Under the pieces are notes generated by a model, which made no database searches, had not been told where the DNA came from, and saw nothing but the letters and a program-made list of their open reading frames with translations. From a virus, in the IMG/VR virus record IMGVR_UViG_3300046373_000092, positions 1-64,000 of that record: a DNA stretch of 64,000 bases; one strand, 5' to 3'. Below, one piece after another: positions 56,700-63,936 of the stretch. How positions within the stretch are numbered: position 1 is the first letter of the stretch; the number at the start of each line of letters is the position of its first letter. Both the position numbers and the translations under genes were made by a program.

Positions 56700-56884
56700 A
56701 ATAATTCCTTTATTACGGCAGTATATTTAAGGCGCTCAATCAGTGAAAGCTGTGTTAAAGTGATGGTATCTGAACCTTTACTTCCTGAAAATTGAAGGCA
56801 ATGATAATTATTTCTGCAGTGTCTAGCGACTTCTCTGAAATCAAAATTGTATCTAAAAATTTCAACTAAGTTTTTAAAGTTCAT
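56651..56884 (-). CDS. EL-tail small protein with readthrough end (77 aa)
   Basis: MNFKNLVEIFRYNFDFREVA starts at an ATGA overlap with the HNH gene. The tail RLKYTAVIKELLC matches the family, but no stop follows; the frame continues 15 residues (LEQPAQASRYTSSF) over the start of the zincin gene. The normal stop may have been lost. Confidence 0.6.
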   Translation of the reverse strand: MNFKNLVEIFRYNFDFREVARHCRNNYHCLQFSGSKGSDTITLTQLSLIERLKYTAVIKELLCLEQPAQASRYTSSF

Positions 56885-57393
56885 ATATGTCTCCAAATCT
56901 CTCTTCTAACTAATTTTCCAACGTGCTTATATTGAAGATTCATTTTGGTAGCGATGTCTCTCTTGGACATTCCCTCTTCGTGGAGTTTTCTAACCTCCAA
57001 AACAATCTCATTAGTAACTATAGAATCTGGGTGCTGTTCTCCTTGGACGTGTGGTATAAACATCCTTCCTTGTTTAAGGCAGTGATCCATGTTCATTTTT
57101 CTAGTACACCACTGAAGATTATCAAATCTATTGTTTAAAGGATTATTATCGATATGATTAATCTCTTTATAATTATTCATATTAGAAATAAAATGCTTAG
57201 CTACTAATTGATGCACTCTCCATTCAACAGCCTTCCCATCTTTTCTAAGAGCCACCTGCTCATAGCCTTTTTTAGTAATTCTCGCTTTTAAAAATTTATT
57301 ACTTTTCAAGCTAAACAGTCTTCCTAGATTTGAAATTTCATACCCAGAAAAACCATTTACAGCCTTAAATATTTCCCCACTAAAACAAGTCAT
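56881..57393 (-). CDS. HNH homing-type endonuclease with NUMOD4 and HTH (170 aa)
   Basis: An N-terminal NUMOD4-like segment (FSGYEISNLGRLFSLKSNK) precedes the HNH core with VHQLVAKHFI (His61) and INHIDNNPLNN (His80). A C-terminal helix-turn-helix (EEGMSKRDIATKMNLQYKHV) completes the family layout. It is probably a mobile nuclease gene inserted between the primase-helicase and a small gene, with AT-richer codons than its neighbours. Confidence 0.86.
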   Translation of the reverse strand: MTCFSGEIFKAVNGFSGYEISNLGRLFSLKSNKFLKARITKKGYEQVALRKDGKAVEWRVHQLVAKHFISNMNNYKEINHIDNNPLNNRFDNLQWCTRKMNMDHCLKQGRMFIPHVQGEQHPDSIVTNEIVLEVRKLHEEGMSKRDIATKMNLQYKHVGKLVRREIWRHI

Positions 57394-59332
57394 TATCTGC
57401 CTTTTTCTTATTTGCCTTCTGTACTCTCAATTCCTCTAAATTAATCTTCTCTATAGCCTCTAACTCTCGGATACTTCCAGTTACTCCATCCCAGGCAAAA
57501 TCGAGAGAAAACATAGCTCCATGTCGATTTTTTAGACAATCGAGGGAATAGTACTTATCATTTTCGAATGTTCTAGGGCTGGCTCCAGGTCTTGAAACCC
57601 AGAGCATAGCATTCGATAGCTCAGCAAGTGCTCCAGACCCCTTAAAAGCAGCGTATGTTTCCGCAGGTTCATCCATTCTTTGGTTAGCTTTGTTTGGCTG
57701 TCCAAGAAATACAACACACTTACGAAGTGCTGAAGCTATCTCTTTTAGCCCCTGAACAGAGTACATTGAGCGTTGAGTAGGGTCGCTGTAGTCGGACCTA
57801 ATCAAGTCTAAGTAGTCTACTAAAATAAATTTAATGTCTGTGCCAAGAGCTTGTTCTGTTCTGATAATTCTATCTTTCATCTCTTCGATGGACATTCCGG
57901 CGGAACGAACAAAATTAACGTTGCTGTAATTTTCCGCAAGACAGAGTCTGAATTTCTCTCTCCAAGACGGATCTTCCATTCTAGTATAAACTTCCTTAGC
58001 AGAAATTTTATAATGCTTTTGAATTAGCTTTTGATAAACATCTTCTAAAGACATGTCGAAAGAAAAGAACATACTGTTAACAGCTTGCTTAGAAGTATTG
58101 TTTAGTAGCTGAAGAGATAGCGAGGTCTTCCCAGAACCAGGGCTACCTCCAATTGCATACACTCTTCCTACTTGCGCTTCCAGAGCTGCATCCAAAGATT
58201 TAATCCCGAATTCCAATCTGTTTTTGCCGATATTAGCAGCGTAGTCCTCAAAAATGTTTCCAACTTGTTCTACTGAAATAACATCTTCTTTTGACTTCAC
58301 AATGTGTTTAGCTGGGATGCTTGCCGCTAACGACATCAGTAGTTCGTCTGACTTCTCAGAGTAAGTGCCGCCGTTCCAGCTCGGACTGTAAACTTGACGA
58401 ATAATGTTACTCCAAATCTCAGACTTTGGAAATTTATCACACCCCATTAGTAAGGATTGTTTTTCCATTGCTGATTTAATTAAGTAATACGCCTTATTCT
58501 CGTCATATCCAAGGTTACGATAAGTAGAGGCTAAGATCATTCCTGCGTGAGAACGAGATCCAGCCGGGAAGAAACCCAACTCTACTAGCCATTTAGCTGG
58601 AGATAAGTCTGTGGGCTTTTTAGTCCAATCAACGTCATTGATGTTAATTACTGTAACTTCTTTTAGGGGCTTCACAGAGGGAGTTTTTGCCTTTAAATCC
58701 TTCATTAGCGTAGTAAGCTTAACTGGAGCCCATGCGTCTTTAATAGCTGAATACTCCAGCTCTTGCTTTGCTACTTCCGCAATTTCAGTTGCCGATAGTG
58801 TGCGAAGATCCTCAACTCCCAACGGATATTTAAATAATCCGGATTTCTGGTGTTTTGTGAGGGGCAATCTAAAAATGCGAGTGGCGTTGTATATTTTAGA
58901 ATCTACAGTGGTCAGTCCTTCTGCAATGTTCATGCAAATATTTTTTGTTTCGGATGGCGTTAAACGTTCTCCGTCAAGTTGCACAGACACTTCAAATCCT
59001 TTATTTCCGCTAAAGAAAATACGAATGTTCTCTTCTGTGTAGCCCTGAGACTGAAGCCTCTTAACAAGCTCTACCGCGTCGATACGAGCCTCTTCAACGT
59101 GCTTCTCACTGTCGAAGTCCCATGTTAACTTGTCAGTCGTTACGTCGGTCATCCCAGCTACAGATCCAGTAGTTTGGAATGTTTTGAATTGGGCATCGTT
59201 AAAATAGAATAAGGAAGTGTAGGCATCCTTGTTTTTGTTTAGTGATTTATACACGCCAGTAAGGTCGTTGCCAATTACTGGAATTAAAGTACCTTTATCT
59301 GCTAAGTCTTTGCAAAGTCTGATGTAATCCAT
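57380..59332 (-). CDS. Primase-helicase fusion (AEP primase plus DnaB-type helicase), 650 aa
   Basis: The N-terminal half is an archaeo-eukaryotic-type primase: D72-x-D74 in LTWDFDSEK, then FFSGNKGFEV at 107-115 and IYNATRIFRLP near 142. The usual histidine of the S-G-x-K-G-F-H motif is Glu114 here. The C-terminal half is a RecA/DnaB helicase with Walker A GGSPGSGKTS near 395 and a Walker B region IKFILVDYLDLIR. It would unwind and prime the fork for the polymerase at 53336. The start overlaps the upstream EL-tail gene. Confidence 0.82.
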   Translation of the reverse strand: MDYIRLCKDLADKGTLIPVIGNDLTGVYKSLNKNKDAYTSLFYFNDAQFKTFQTTGSVAGMTDVTTDKLTWDFDSEKHVEEARIDAVELVKRLQSQGYTEENIRIFFSGNKGFEVSVQLDGERLTPSETKNICMNIAEGLTTVDSKIYNATRIFRLPLTKHQKSGLFKYPLGVEDLRTLSATEIAEVAKQELEYSAIKDAWAPVKLTTLMKDLKAKTPSVKPLKEVTVININDVDWTKKPTDLSPAKWLVELGFFPAGSRSHAGMILASTYRNLGYDENKAYYLIKSAMEKQSLLMGCDKFPKSEIWSNIIRQVYSPSWNGGTYSEKSDELLMSLAASIPAKHIVKSKEDVISVEQVGNIFEDYAANIGKNRLEFGIKSLDAALEAQVGRVYAIGGSPGSGKTSLSLQLLNNTSKQAVNSMFFSFDMSLEDVYQKLIQKHYKISAKEVYTRMEDPSWREKFRLCLAENYSNVNFVRSAGMSIEEMKDRIIRTEQALGTDIKFILVDYLDLIRSDYSDPTQRSMYSVQGLKEIASALRKCVVFLGQPNKANQRMDEPAETYAAFKGSGALAELSNAMLWVSRPGASPRTFENDKYYSLDCLKNRHGAMFSLDFAWDGVTGSIRELEAIEKINLEELRVQKANKKKADNDLF

Positions 59333-59520
59333 TTTATTTTATCCTCTAGTAATGTTTGAAATATGTCTGATTGAAAAATTCTCTTAGTAATAACTGTATA
59401 ATTTGTTCTGTCTCCGAACCATCGGTGAGCTTTGGTAAACTGGATGCCCTCTCGGTGCCCAATCTCCAGCAAAGTTTCTAAAAAATTAGGATAGATCAGC
59501 TCATGTGGATTTCTTTTCAT
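59302..59520 (-). CDS. EL-tail family variant (72 aa)
   Basis: MKRNPHELIYPNFLETLLEI begins it. The tail YTVITKRIFQSDIFQTLLED keeps V-I-x-x-x-I-F-x-S-D-I-F but has T-L, and the frame runs on 15 residues into the primase start. The start lies in the tail of the next upstream member. Confidence 0.62.
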   Translation of the reverse strand: MKRNPHELIYPNFLETLLEIGHREGIQFTKAHRWFGDRTNYTVITKRIFQSDIFQTLLEDKIKWITSDFAKT

Positions 59521-59710
59521 TTAGTAATTCCTGAAAAATTTCAGTAAAGAATACTCTTTTGCAAATAGCGGCTCTGTCCCAAACGCGATAATTATGAGTC
59601 GAGAATGTCCACCCACTCCACCAAGTAGTTTTTTTAACTAAAACTCTGTCCAAGAAGTCGGAATTAACTTTATCCCCGTCTTTTAATTTATAACCGGTGT
59701 ATTTCAGCAC
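59501..59710 (-). CDS. EL-tail small protein (69 aa)
   Basis: A GTG start gives MLKYTGYKLKDGDKVNSDFL behind GGAGAATT. The tail is AAICKRVFFTEIFQELLNEK followed by K-S-T, and CAGGAATT is the next binding site. Its K-R-V-F-x-T/S-x-I-F-Q pattern is close to that of 59302-59520, so the two are probable duplicates. Confidence 0.66.
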   Translation of the reverse strand: MLKYTGYKLKDGDKVNSDFLDRVLVKKTTWWSGWTFSTHNYRVWDRAAICKRVFFTEIFQELLNEKKST

Positions 59711-60003
59711 AACAATTCTCCAATTAAATCAGAAGTAGTAACTGTTAATTTTACGTTCACTGGAGTAAACTTTCCGATCCAAATGTTAGTAATAATCTTG
59801 CCAATATAAGATCCAATAAAATTGGCATCACTACAAGCTTGATACGGGATACTTTGCGTTTGCATTTTTCTAGTAGTCATGTTTTGTATTGTTAACTGTA
59901 TGTAATAACTCTCTTGCCGATCTGTAAGATGTATTCGATACAAATCCCCCCTAAAGTATATGGGATCTTGGAATTCACGAAGCGCATTGATAATGACACC
60001 CAT
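59704..60003 (-). CDS. EL-tail protein, long member (99 aa)
   Basis: MGVIINALREFQDPIYFRG and a beta-rich body (ESYYIQLTIQNMTTRKMQTQ) precede the tail VNVKLTVTTSDLIGELLC. GGAGAATTG is the binding site for the next gene. At 99 residues it is the longest member seen. Confidence 0.64.
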   Translation of the reverse strand: MGVIINALREFQDPIYFRGDLYRIHLTDRQESYYIQLTIQNMTTRKMQTQSIPYQACSDANFIGSYIGKIITNIWIGKFTPVNVKLTVTTSDLIGELLC

Positions 60004-60005
60004 TA

Positions 60006-61178
60006 CTAAGTTCCATACTCGTTAATGAAGATCTTTCTTCCCCAAGGAATTCCGTCCCAAGTGTGCTTTCCGATAATTGTCCAAAGAGTGGGCAGATTGC
60101 TTTTGGGAACTTCCTCGTAGAAGTCTCCGTCGGTAAAACAGACAATAACATCAGCTCCCAATTCTTCGGCTTTCTTAAATCCCGGAGACATTACTGTCCC
60201 TCCACGACCCTGAATTTCAGGCTTCATTCTAGGATTAAACTCTCTCACGTTCTGAACATCACTGTCACACTCAATAAGAGTAATTTGCATGTTGGGGTAG
60301 AACTGTTGAAGTTTAGCCATTTCGCTCCAGCCCTGGGCTAGATATTCATCTGACATAGACCCTGAAGTATCGAGTAGGAAAGCTAAGTGCATCTCCCATT
60401 CTTTCTTTTTACCGGCAAACATCGTCCCGTAACGTCTGTTACGCTTCTTGCGAGAGCCTGTTCTAGTAAAGTTAACTGCATTGTTTACAAATTTTCTCAG
60501 CTCAGACTTCCAATTGATTTTAGAAGCAAAGAGCTGGTCCAAGATTACTGAAAGACCGTTAGACATGTTCCCAGCTCCTCCAGCAGCATCCGAAGCCTTT
60601 TTAGCGGCTTTCTTTACGAGGTGCTCTTTGTAGGCTTGAGAGATATCTTTTCCATCTGATTCTTCCCAAACGTCGTGATCATCAAATTGATCTCCAGCTC
60701 CAGACTCATCAAACTTGTCCTGACATTTTTCGATGATGCGAGCATAGTAGTCGAATGACTGTAGAGCTTGGATAGAAGACGGTTCCACGAACTCAGAACA
60801 AGCCTCGCGGAACCTAGCAAGAGTGACGCCGCCGATTTCATCAACCGACTCCTCAATTCCTTCCATTTGATTAATAGTACAATCCATCGCAATGTTTTTT
60901 TGCTTGTGAGTAAGCTTGTCGAAATCCATGCGATCTTTAGAGAGGGTGCAATGATTTAGAATCAAGTGAAGACACTCATGTTTTAAAATGTCTTCTTGCT
61001 GCTTATTAGTCTTAGAATCGAACCATTCGCTGTTAACATACAGATTGATTTGATCTGTTACACTTACTCCCAGAGTAGGGCATTTAGTAGTGTAAACACG
61101 ACGACAACTTTGCAAAATTGAAGCGTAGAAAATATTTTGAGACATAATAAGTCTTGAGATAGCTGATTCTAATGACAT
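60006..61178 (-). CDS. VWA-like metallopeptidase-type protein (390 aa)
   Basis: The start MSLESAISRL has GAGGGTG upstream. Residues 63-76 hold DILKHECLHLIL, an H-E-C-L-H zincin motif, followed by a region with MDCTINQMEG. The C-terminus is a von Willebrand A-like domain with LLDTSGSMSDEY near 267 (MIDAS D-x-S-x-S). This is the layout of the DUF2201-type partner of MoxR ATPases. The two would remodel a protein complex, but the substrate is unknown. Confidence 0.82.
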   Translation of the reverse strand: MSLESAISRLIMSQNIFYASILQSCRRVYTTKCPTLGVSVTDQINLYVNSEWFDSKTNKQQEDILKHECLHLILNHCTLSKDRMDFDKLTHKQKNIAMDCTINQMEGIEESVDEIGGVTLARFREACSEFVEPSSIQALQSFDYYARIIEKCQDKFDESGAGDQFDDHDVWEESDGKDISQAYKEHLVKKAAKKASDAAGGAGNMSNGLSVILDQLFASKINWKSELRKFVNNAVNFTRTGSRKKRNRRYGTMFAGKKKEWEMHLAFLLDTSGSMSDEYLAQGWSEMAKLQQFYPNMQITLIECDSDVQNVREFNPRMKPEIQGRGGTVMSPGFKKAEELGADVIVCFTDGDFYEEVPKSNLPTLWTIIGKHTWDGIPWGRKIFINEYGT

Positions 61179-61191
61179 AAACACCCTCATG

Positions 61192-61314
61192 TTATTTATA
61201 GAGACAGTTGCAGTGCTTGCAATTTTTAAGATCCTTGAACCAACGAAATTTACCGTCGTGCGAATGGAGCCCAAAAAAGCAAGCTATTAATTGAATCAAT
61301 TTATCCTGATCCAC
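61192..61314 (-). CDS. Cys/His-rich minipeptide between the MoxR and VWA genes (40 aa)
   Basis: A GTG start overlaps the stop of the ATPase gene (TAGTG). The sequence MDQDKLIQLIACFFGLHSHD is followed by C32-x-x-C35-x-C37 near the end (NCKHCNC). It may be a tiny zinc-binding adaptor. It is short, but it fills the gap between two functionally linked genes exactly. Confidence 0.5.
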   Translation of the reverse strand: MDQDKLIQLIACFFGLHSHDGKFRWFKDLKNCKHCNCLYK

Positions 61315-62423
61315 TACTTGCTTTCTTCAGTAAGCGAAGATTGAACTTTCTCAACAACTCCAGCAGCCTTTTGTTGCTTCACAAGGTTTAGCAATCTGTC
61401 GTTCTTATTTAAGAATCCTTCGATAACGATGTCGTCATTAATAAAGTTTTCAACTTTGATTAAGTTAAACAAATTCGCAATAGCCAAGTCACCTGGAATA
61501 GCTAGTAGGAATTCATTTACCTGGGCAACGTTGTGTTCAGTGATGATTGTTGTTTCCAACGCTAGAAGCGCCATAAGCTCTTCTGAAGCAAGAGAAAGCA
61601 TCGGCATGTTGTGCTGAGCTACTAGATCCTTAACATTGTTAAAGTCGCGCAACATAGCTTCAACGTCAATTTTCTTAGGCTTTTCACGAACGTATGACTC
61701 GAAAGCTGCCGCAGCTTCAGATCCTACCATTCCTTGCCCAATTTCGAATCTAATAGACTCCGGCAATCCTAAATTGATTAGGGATTGAAATCTAATTGCA
61801 GAACGTCTAGACGGCTTGATGTCTGCGTAGCTTAGAGGTGCTAAGTCCTGCTCGATCATGTTCTTGTGTTCTTGTAGGAACGAAATGAAGTCTCCGTTAG
61901 TTGTAGACTTTGCGTACGAGATGAACTCTTCTTTAGAAGGTTCGAAGTTGATGTGGCAAAATCTGTCTGAGAAAGCTGGGTCAGTGAGGTCTAGTACCGA
62001 GTAGTCCCCGTTTGGTGGGTTCATCGCTGCGATGACCTTAGTATTTACAAGCTTGTGCGGTCCAAGTTGAGAGCCCGTCTCTACTGCCTGGAAAATAGCT
62101 TGGATCAAATCTTTATGTGATCTATTTACTTCGTCGAAAAATAGGATGGTTTCTTGTTCCTCAGAACCATTTAAAAACTCAGGAGCAGCAAAAACAGTGT
62201 TGATAGCTCTGCCCGCGTCATTTCTAACGAAGTCAGCTAGACCAATTAAGTCACCTGCGTCAGAAAGTTGCCCAAGACGGATAACTACTAGACGAGATCC
62301 CCTAGCCTGCGCAATTTGCTCTACTACAGTAGTCTTTCCTACGCCGTGGTACCCGCGAAGTAATGGTGTGATTTTTGCTTTGAAAAGAAAGTCTACTGCT
62401 GTTGTAATGTCTGAAATCTTCAT
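61314..62423 (-). CDS. MoxR-type AAA+ ATPase (369 aa)
   Basis: Walker A GYHGVGKTTVVEQ is at 24-36, Walker B ETILFFDEVNR at about 91-101, and the sensor segment AAMNPPNGDYSVLDL is near 130. An acidic, helical C-terminal lid follows (VKNLVAQHNMPM-like). It works with the VWA protein encoded next, as in MoxR-VWA chaperone pairs. The gene has its own promoter at 62471-62499. Confidence 0.9.
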   Translation of the reverse strand: MKISDITTAVDFLFKAKITPLLRGYHGVGKTTVVEQIAQARGSRLVVIRLGQLSDAGDLIGLADFVRNDAGRAINTVFAAPEFLNGSEEQETILFFDEVNRSHKDLIQAIFQAVETGSQLGPHKLVNTKVIAAMNPPNGDYSVLDLTDPAFSDRFCHINFEPSKEEFISYAKSTTNGDFISFLQEHKNMIEQDLAPLSYADIKPSRRSAIRFQSLINLGLPESIRFEIGQGMVGSEAAAAFESYVREKPKKIDVEAMLRDFNNVKDLVAQHNMPMLSLASEELMALLALETTIITEHNVAQVNEFLLAIPGDLAIANLFNLIKVENFINDDIVIEGFLNKNDRLLNLVKQQKAAGVVEKVQSSLTEESK

Positions 62424-62470
62424 TATCCCTCCTGGAATATTTTATTGTAGGAAACCTTGTCCTGGTTAAA

Positions 62471-62499
62471 TTTATAGCACAGCGTTAATTATTTGTCAA
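62471..62499 (-). promoter_or_regulatory. Sigma70-type promoter of the MoxR operon
   Basis: TTGACA (62494-62499) and TATAAA (62471-62476) are 17 bases apart with the shared TGTGC extended -10. The -35 overlaps the end of the upstream EL-tail gene. Confidence 0.8.
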
Positions 62500-62665
62500 G
62501 CGAAAATAATTCTTTTATTAAAGCAGAATTTCTTGTGTCATATTTAATTAAATATGCTCCCGGATCGGAGCCAACGTTGGCTATTCCATTTTCATCCACT
62601 AGAAATGAACCATCATATTCTAAATGATCAATCCAAAAAACATAGTCTCCAATTTCAATTTTCAT
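62489..62665 (-). CDS. EL-tail small protein, MKIxxGD subgroup (58 aa)
   Basis: MKIEIGDYVFWIDHLEYDG begins the body. The tail is YLIKYDTRNSALIKELFS followed by L-D-K. The next gene starts about 65 bases downstream behind a promoter and its own binding site. The ribosome-binding-site role therefore cannot explain this tail. Confidence 0.65.
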   Translation of the reverse strand: MKIEIGDYVFWIDHLEYDGSFLVDENGIANVGSDPGAYLIKYDTRNSALIKELFSLDK

Positions 62666-62851
62666 AAAAACAATCCCATTATTACTGCAGATTTCAATGC
62701 AACTACTCTAACGGGCTGTGTTTGTTCTATACCGTATAAGTCCGAGGCGCGCATCTGCCACCTCGATCTACTGGTTTCATAGAAGTCTCGGAGTTCTTCC
62801 GCAGAATCATGATATAGCCCCCCAGCACCAGTCTCCAACTTTAATCTTCAT
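62662..62851 (-). pseudogene. Frameshifted EL-tail gene (G6 run)
   Basis: The frame opens MKIKVGDWCWG, like its MKxKxGDxCW paralogues, but at a run of six Gs it runs into a stop (MKIKVGDWCWGAIS). One base fewer in the run joins it to LYHDSAEELRDFYETSRSRW, ending in the tail VVALKSAVIMGLFL. The 190-base length from start to stop is one more than a multiple of three. It is a pseudogene, phase-variable, or a programmed frameshift. Confidence 0.6.
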
Positions 62852-63002
62852 CTAGCAACTCCTGAAAAATTACAGACTCGTAAACAGTAACTCTAATGTG
62901 AAAATAATCCTCGTGCTTTTGAAAATTAAATCCTCCGTGATGTTTCCAATAAAGATCAACAGGAGTCTTATAGTAGAATGGCTTGGATATATCAATTTTC
63001 AT
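62841..63002 (-). CDS. EL-tail small protein (53 aa)
   Basis: MKIDISKPFYYKTPVDLYWK begins a body rich in Tyr, His and Phe. The tail is HIRVTVYESVIFQELLDED, with CAGGAGTT as the next binding site. It overlaps the previous and next starts. Confidence 0.66.
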   Translation of the reverse strand: MKIDISKPFYYKTPVDLYWKHHGGFNFQKHEDYFHIRVTVYESVIFQELLDED

Positions 63003-63006
63003 CTAG

Positions 63007-63168
63007 CTAACTCCTGTAGCAGCGAAGAGCAGAAATTTTTACCACCGGCAGGTGTTTTGAAAAAACATTATTCATGGGAAGTATCCAGCCGGAGCTTTTA
63101 GCAACGCTAGCTCTTATATCAATTAAGTTTCGGTAATACCAACATGAGTCACCTGGTTTAGCTTTCAC
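63007..63168 (-). CDS. EL-tail gene that has lost its tail frame (53 aa)
   Basis: MKAKPGDSCWYYRNLIDIR matches the paralogue at 63158-63334. The expected tail is out of frame: the frame ends ISALRCYRS, while the adjacent frame reads CSSLLQELAR. The pattern fits a deletion of about seven bases after A-L-R. The CAGGAGTT downstream binding site is intact, so translation of the next gene is preserved while the tag is lost. Confidence 0.58.
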   Translation of the reverse strand: MKAKPGDSCWYYRNLIDIRASVAKSSGWILPMNNVFSKHLPVVKISALRCYRS

Positions 63169-63334
63169 ACGCCAACTCCTGTAATAGTTCAGAACGCATA
63201 GCTATTATTTTTACAAAGGGGTAAGCAAGGGGTAACGGCTTTTTCAGTACCCATCCAGCTTTATTGTTAGTACTTTGCCTAATATCAAGAGTACTGGCGT
63301 AATACCAACACAAATCACCAGTTTTAGCTTTCAT
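63158..63334 (-). CDS. EL-tail small protein, MKAKTGDxCW subgroup (58 aa)
   Basis: The start MKAKTGDLCWYYASTLDIR has TTGGAGTAAAG before the ATG. A longer in-frame extension to 63433 is possible but lacks a clear binding site. The tail is FVKIIAMRSELLQELACES. It is the intact form of which 63007-63168 is the damaged copy. Confidence 0.65.
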   Translation of the reverse strand: MKAKTGDLCWYYASTLDIRQSTNNKAGWVLKKPLPLAYPFVKIIAMRSELLQELACES

Positions 63335-63336
63335 CT

Positions 63337-63393
63337 TTACTCCAATAAAACAGTTAGTAGCATAATCCCAATCCATAGGAAAAATAACGTCAT
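63337..63393 (-). CDS. Hydrophobic mini-ORF (18 aa)
   Basis: The ATG (MTLFFLWIGIMLLTVLLE) has GAGGTGCTT upstream and ends just before the next start. It is a single membrane-spanning peptide. The stretch can also be read as the in-frame extension of the gene at 63158, so only one of the two may be real. Confidence 0.35.
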   Translation of the reverse strand: MTLFFLWIGIMLLTVLLE

Positions 63394-63450
63394 AAGCACC
63401 TCTTGTGTTTTTAGTAGTATAAACTAAAAACAATAGGATGCAAGTGGAAA

Positions 63451-63630
63451 TTACTTCGGAGACTGAGGAAGCAAAGCCTCTAATATATCTGACTCAACAC
63501 TGTCTACTCTAATTCTAAATCTATTTGGTAAGAAGCTGGAACTCCCTTTAAATGTGCGCACCCAATAAATAGGATGAAAGCAATCTTCCCACAGGCTGTA
63601 GTAGTGGAAGTGTCCCTGTTTAAGCTTCAT
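63451..63630 (-). CDS. EL-tail small protein, A-L variant (59 aa)
   Basis: MKLKQGHFHYYSLWEDCFHP starts at an ATGA overlap with the previous gene. The tail is FRIRVDSVESDILEALLPQS followed by P-K. The next start is 60-120 bases away, so the tail is kept without coupling. Confidence 0.66.
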   Translation of the reverse strand: MKLKQGHFHYYSLWEDCFHPIYWVRTFKGSSSFLPNRFRIRVDSVESDILEALLPQSPK

Positions 63631-63830
63631 TTGAATGCTCTCCAAATTTCTGCGTTAACAGCATCTACTCTAATTACAAAGTTTCCTGCCGTGTACGAAA
63701 GAATCAGATCTTGAAAACGGACTCCATAGCGATAAGAGCCCCTATTTCTATAGCCCGCACTGTAAGATATCCAAGCACAACCTCTCTGAGAAGATAGAAT
63801 TACGCACTTGTCTGTTGGTCTAATTTTCAT
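63627..63830 (-). CDS. EL-tail small protein, A-F variant (67 aa)
   Basis: MKIRPTDKCVILSSQRGCAW begins a Tyr- and Arg-rich body. The tail is NFVIRVDAVNAEIWRAFK, a divergent ending that keeps V-I-R-V-D-A-V-x-A-E-I. An ATGA overlap joins it to the previous 21-residue gene. Confidence 0.64.
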   Translation of the reverse strand: MKIRPTDKCVILSSQRGCAWISYSAGYRNRGSYRYGVRFQDLILSYTAGNFVIRVDAVNAEIWRAFK

Positions 63831-63892
63831 CCTACAAACTCACGCCTAATGAATAACTCTTCTGTACAAAATATAATATAATATGGCTCCAT
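63827..63892 (-). CDS. Leader minigene, almost only a tail (21 aa)
   Basis: Behind the promoter at 63908-63935, GGAGG precedes an ATG encoding MEPYYIIFCTEELFIRREFV. It contains C-T-E-E-L-F near the middle, like a bare EL-tail. It may be a leader peptide that couples translation into the array, or a minimal member. Confidence 0.45.
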   Translation of the reverse strand: MEPYYIIFCTEELFIRREFVG

Positions 63893-63907
63893 ACTCACCT
63901 CCAGCAC

Positions 63908-63935
63908 AGTATAGCACAATTATGCCGTATGTCAA
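63908..63935 (-). promoter_or_regulatory. Sigma70-type promoter of the right minus array
   Basis: TTGACA (63930-63935) and TATACT (63908-63913) are 16 bases apart, with TGTGC extended -10. It follows a terminator and starts the array towards 40761. Confidence 0.8.
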
Positions 63936-63936
63936 T

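Noticed and set aside
287-63892. Idea that the EL-tail is only a translated Shine-Dalgarno sequence
   Set aside because: It explains the E-L codons but not the conserved S-x-[IL]-[IL] upstream, nor the tails of uncoupled or operon-terminal genes. It remains a partial contributor.
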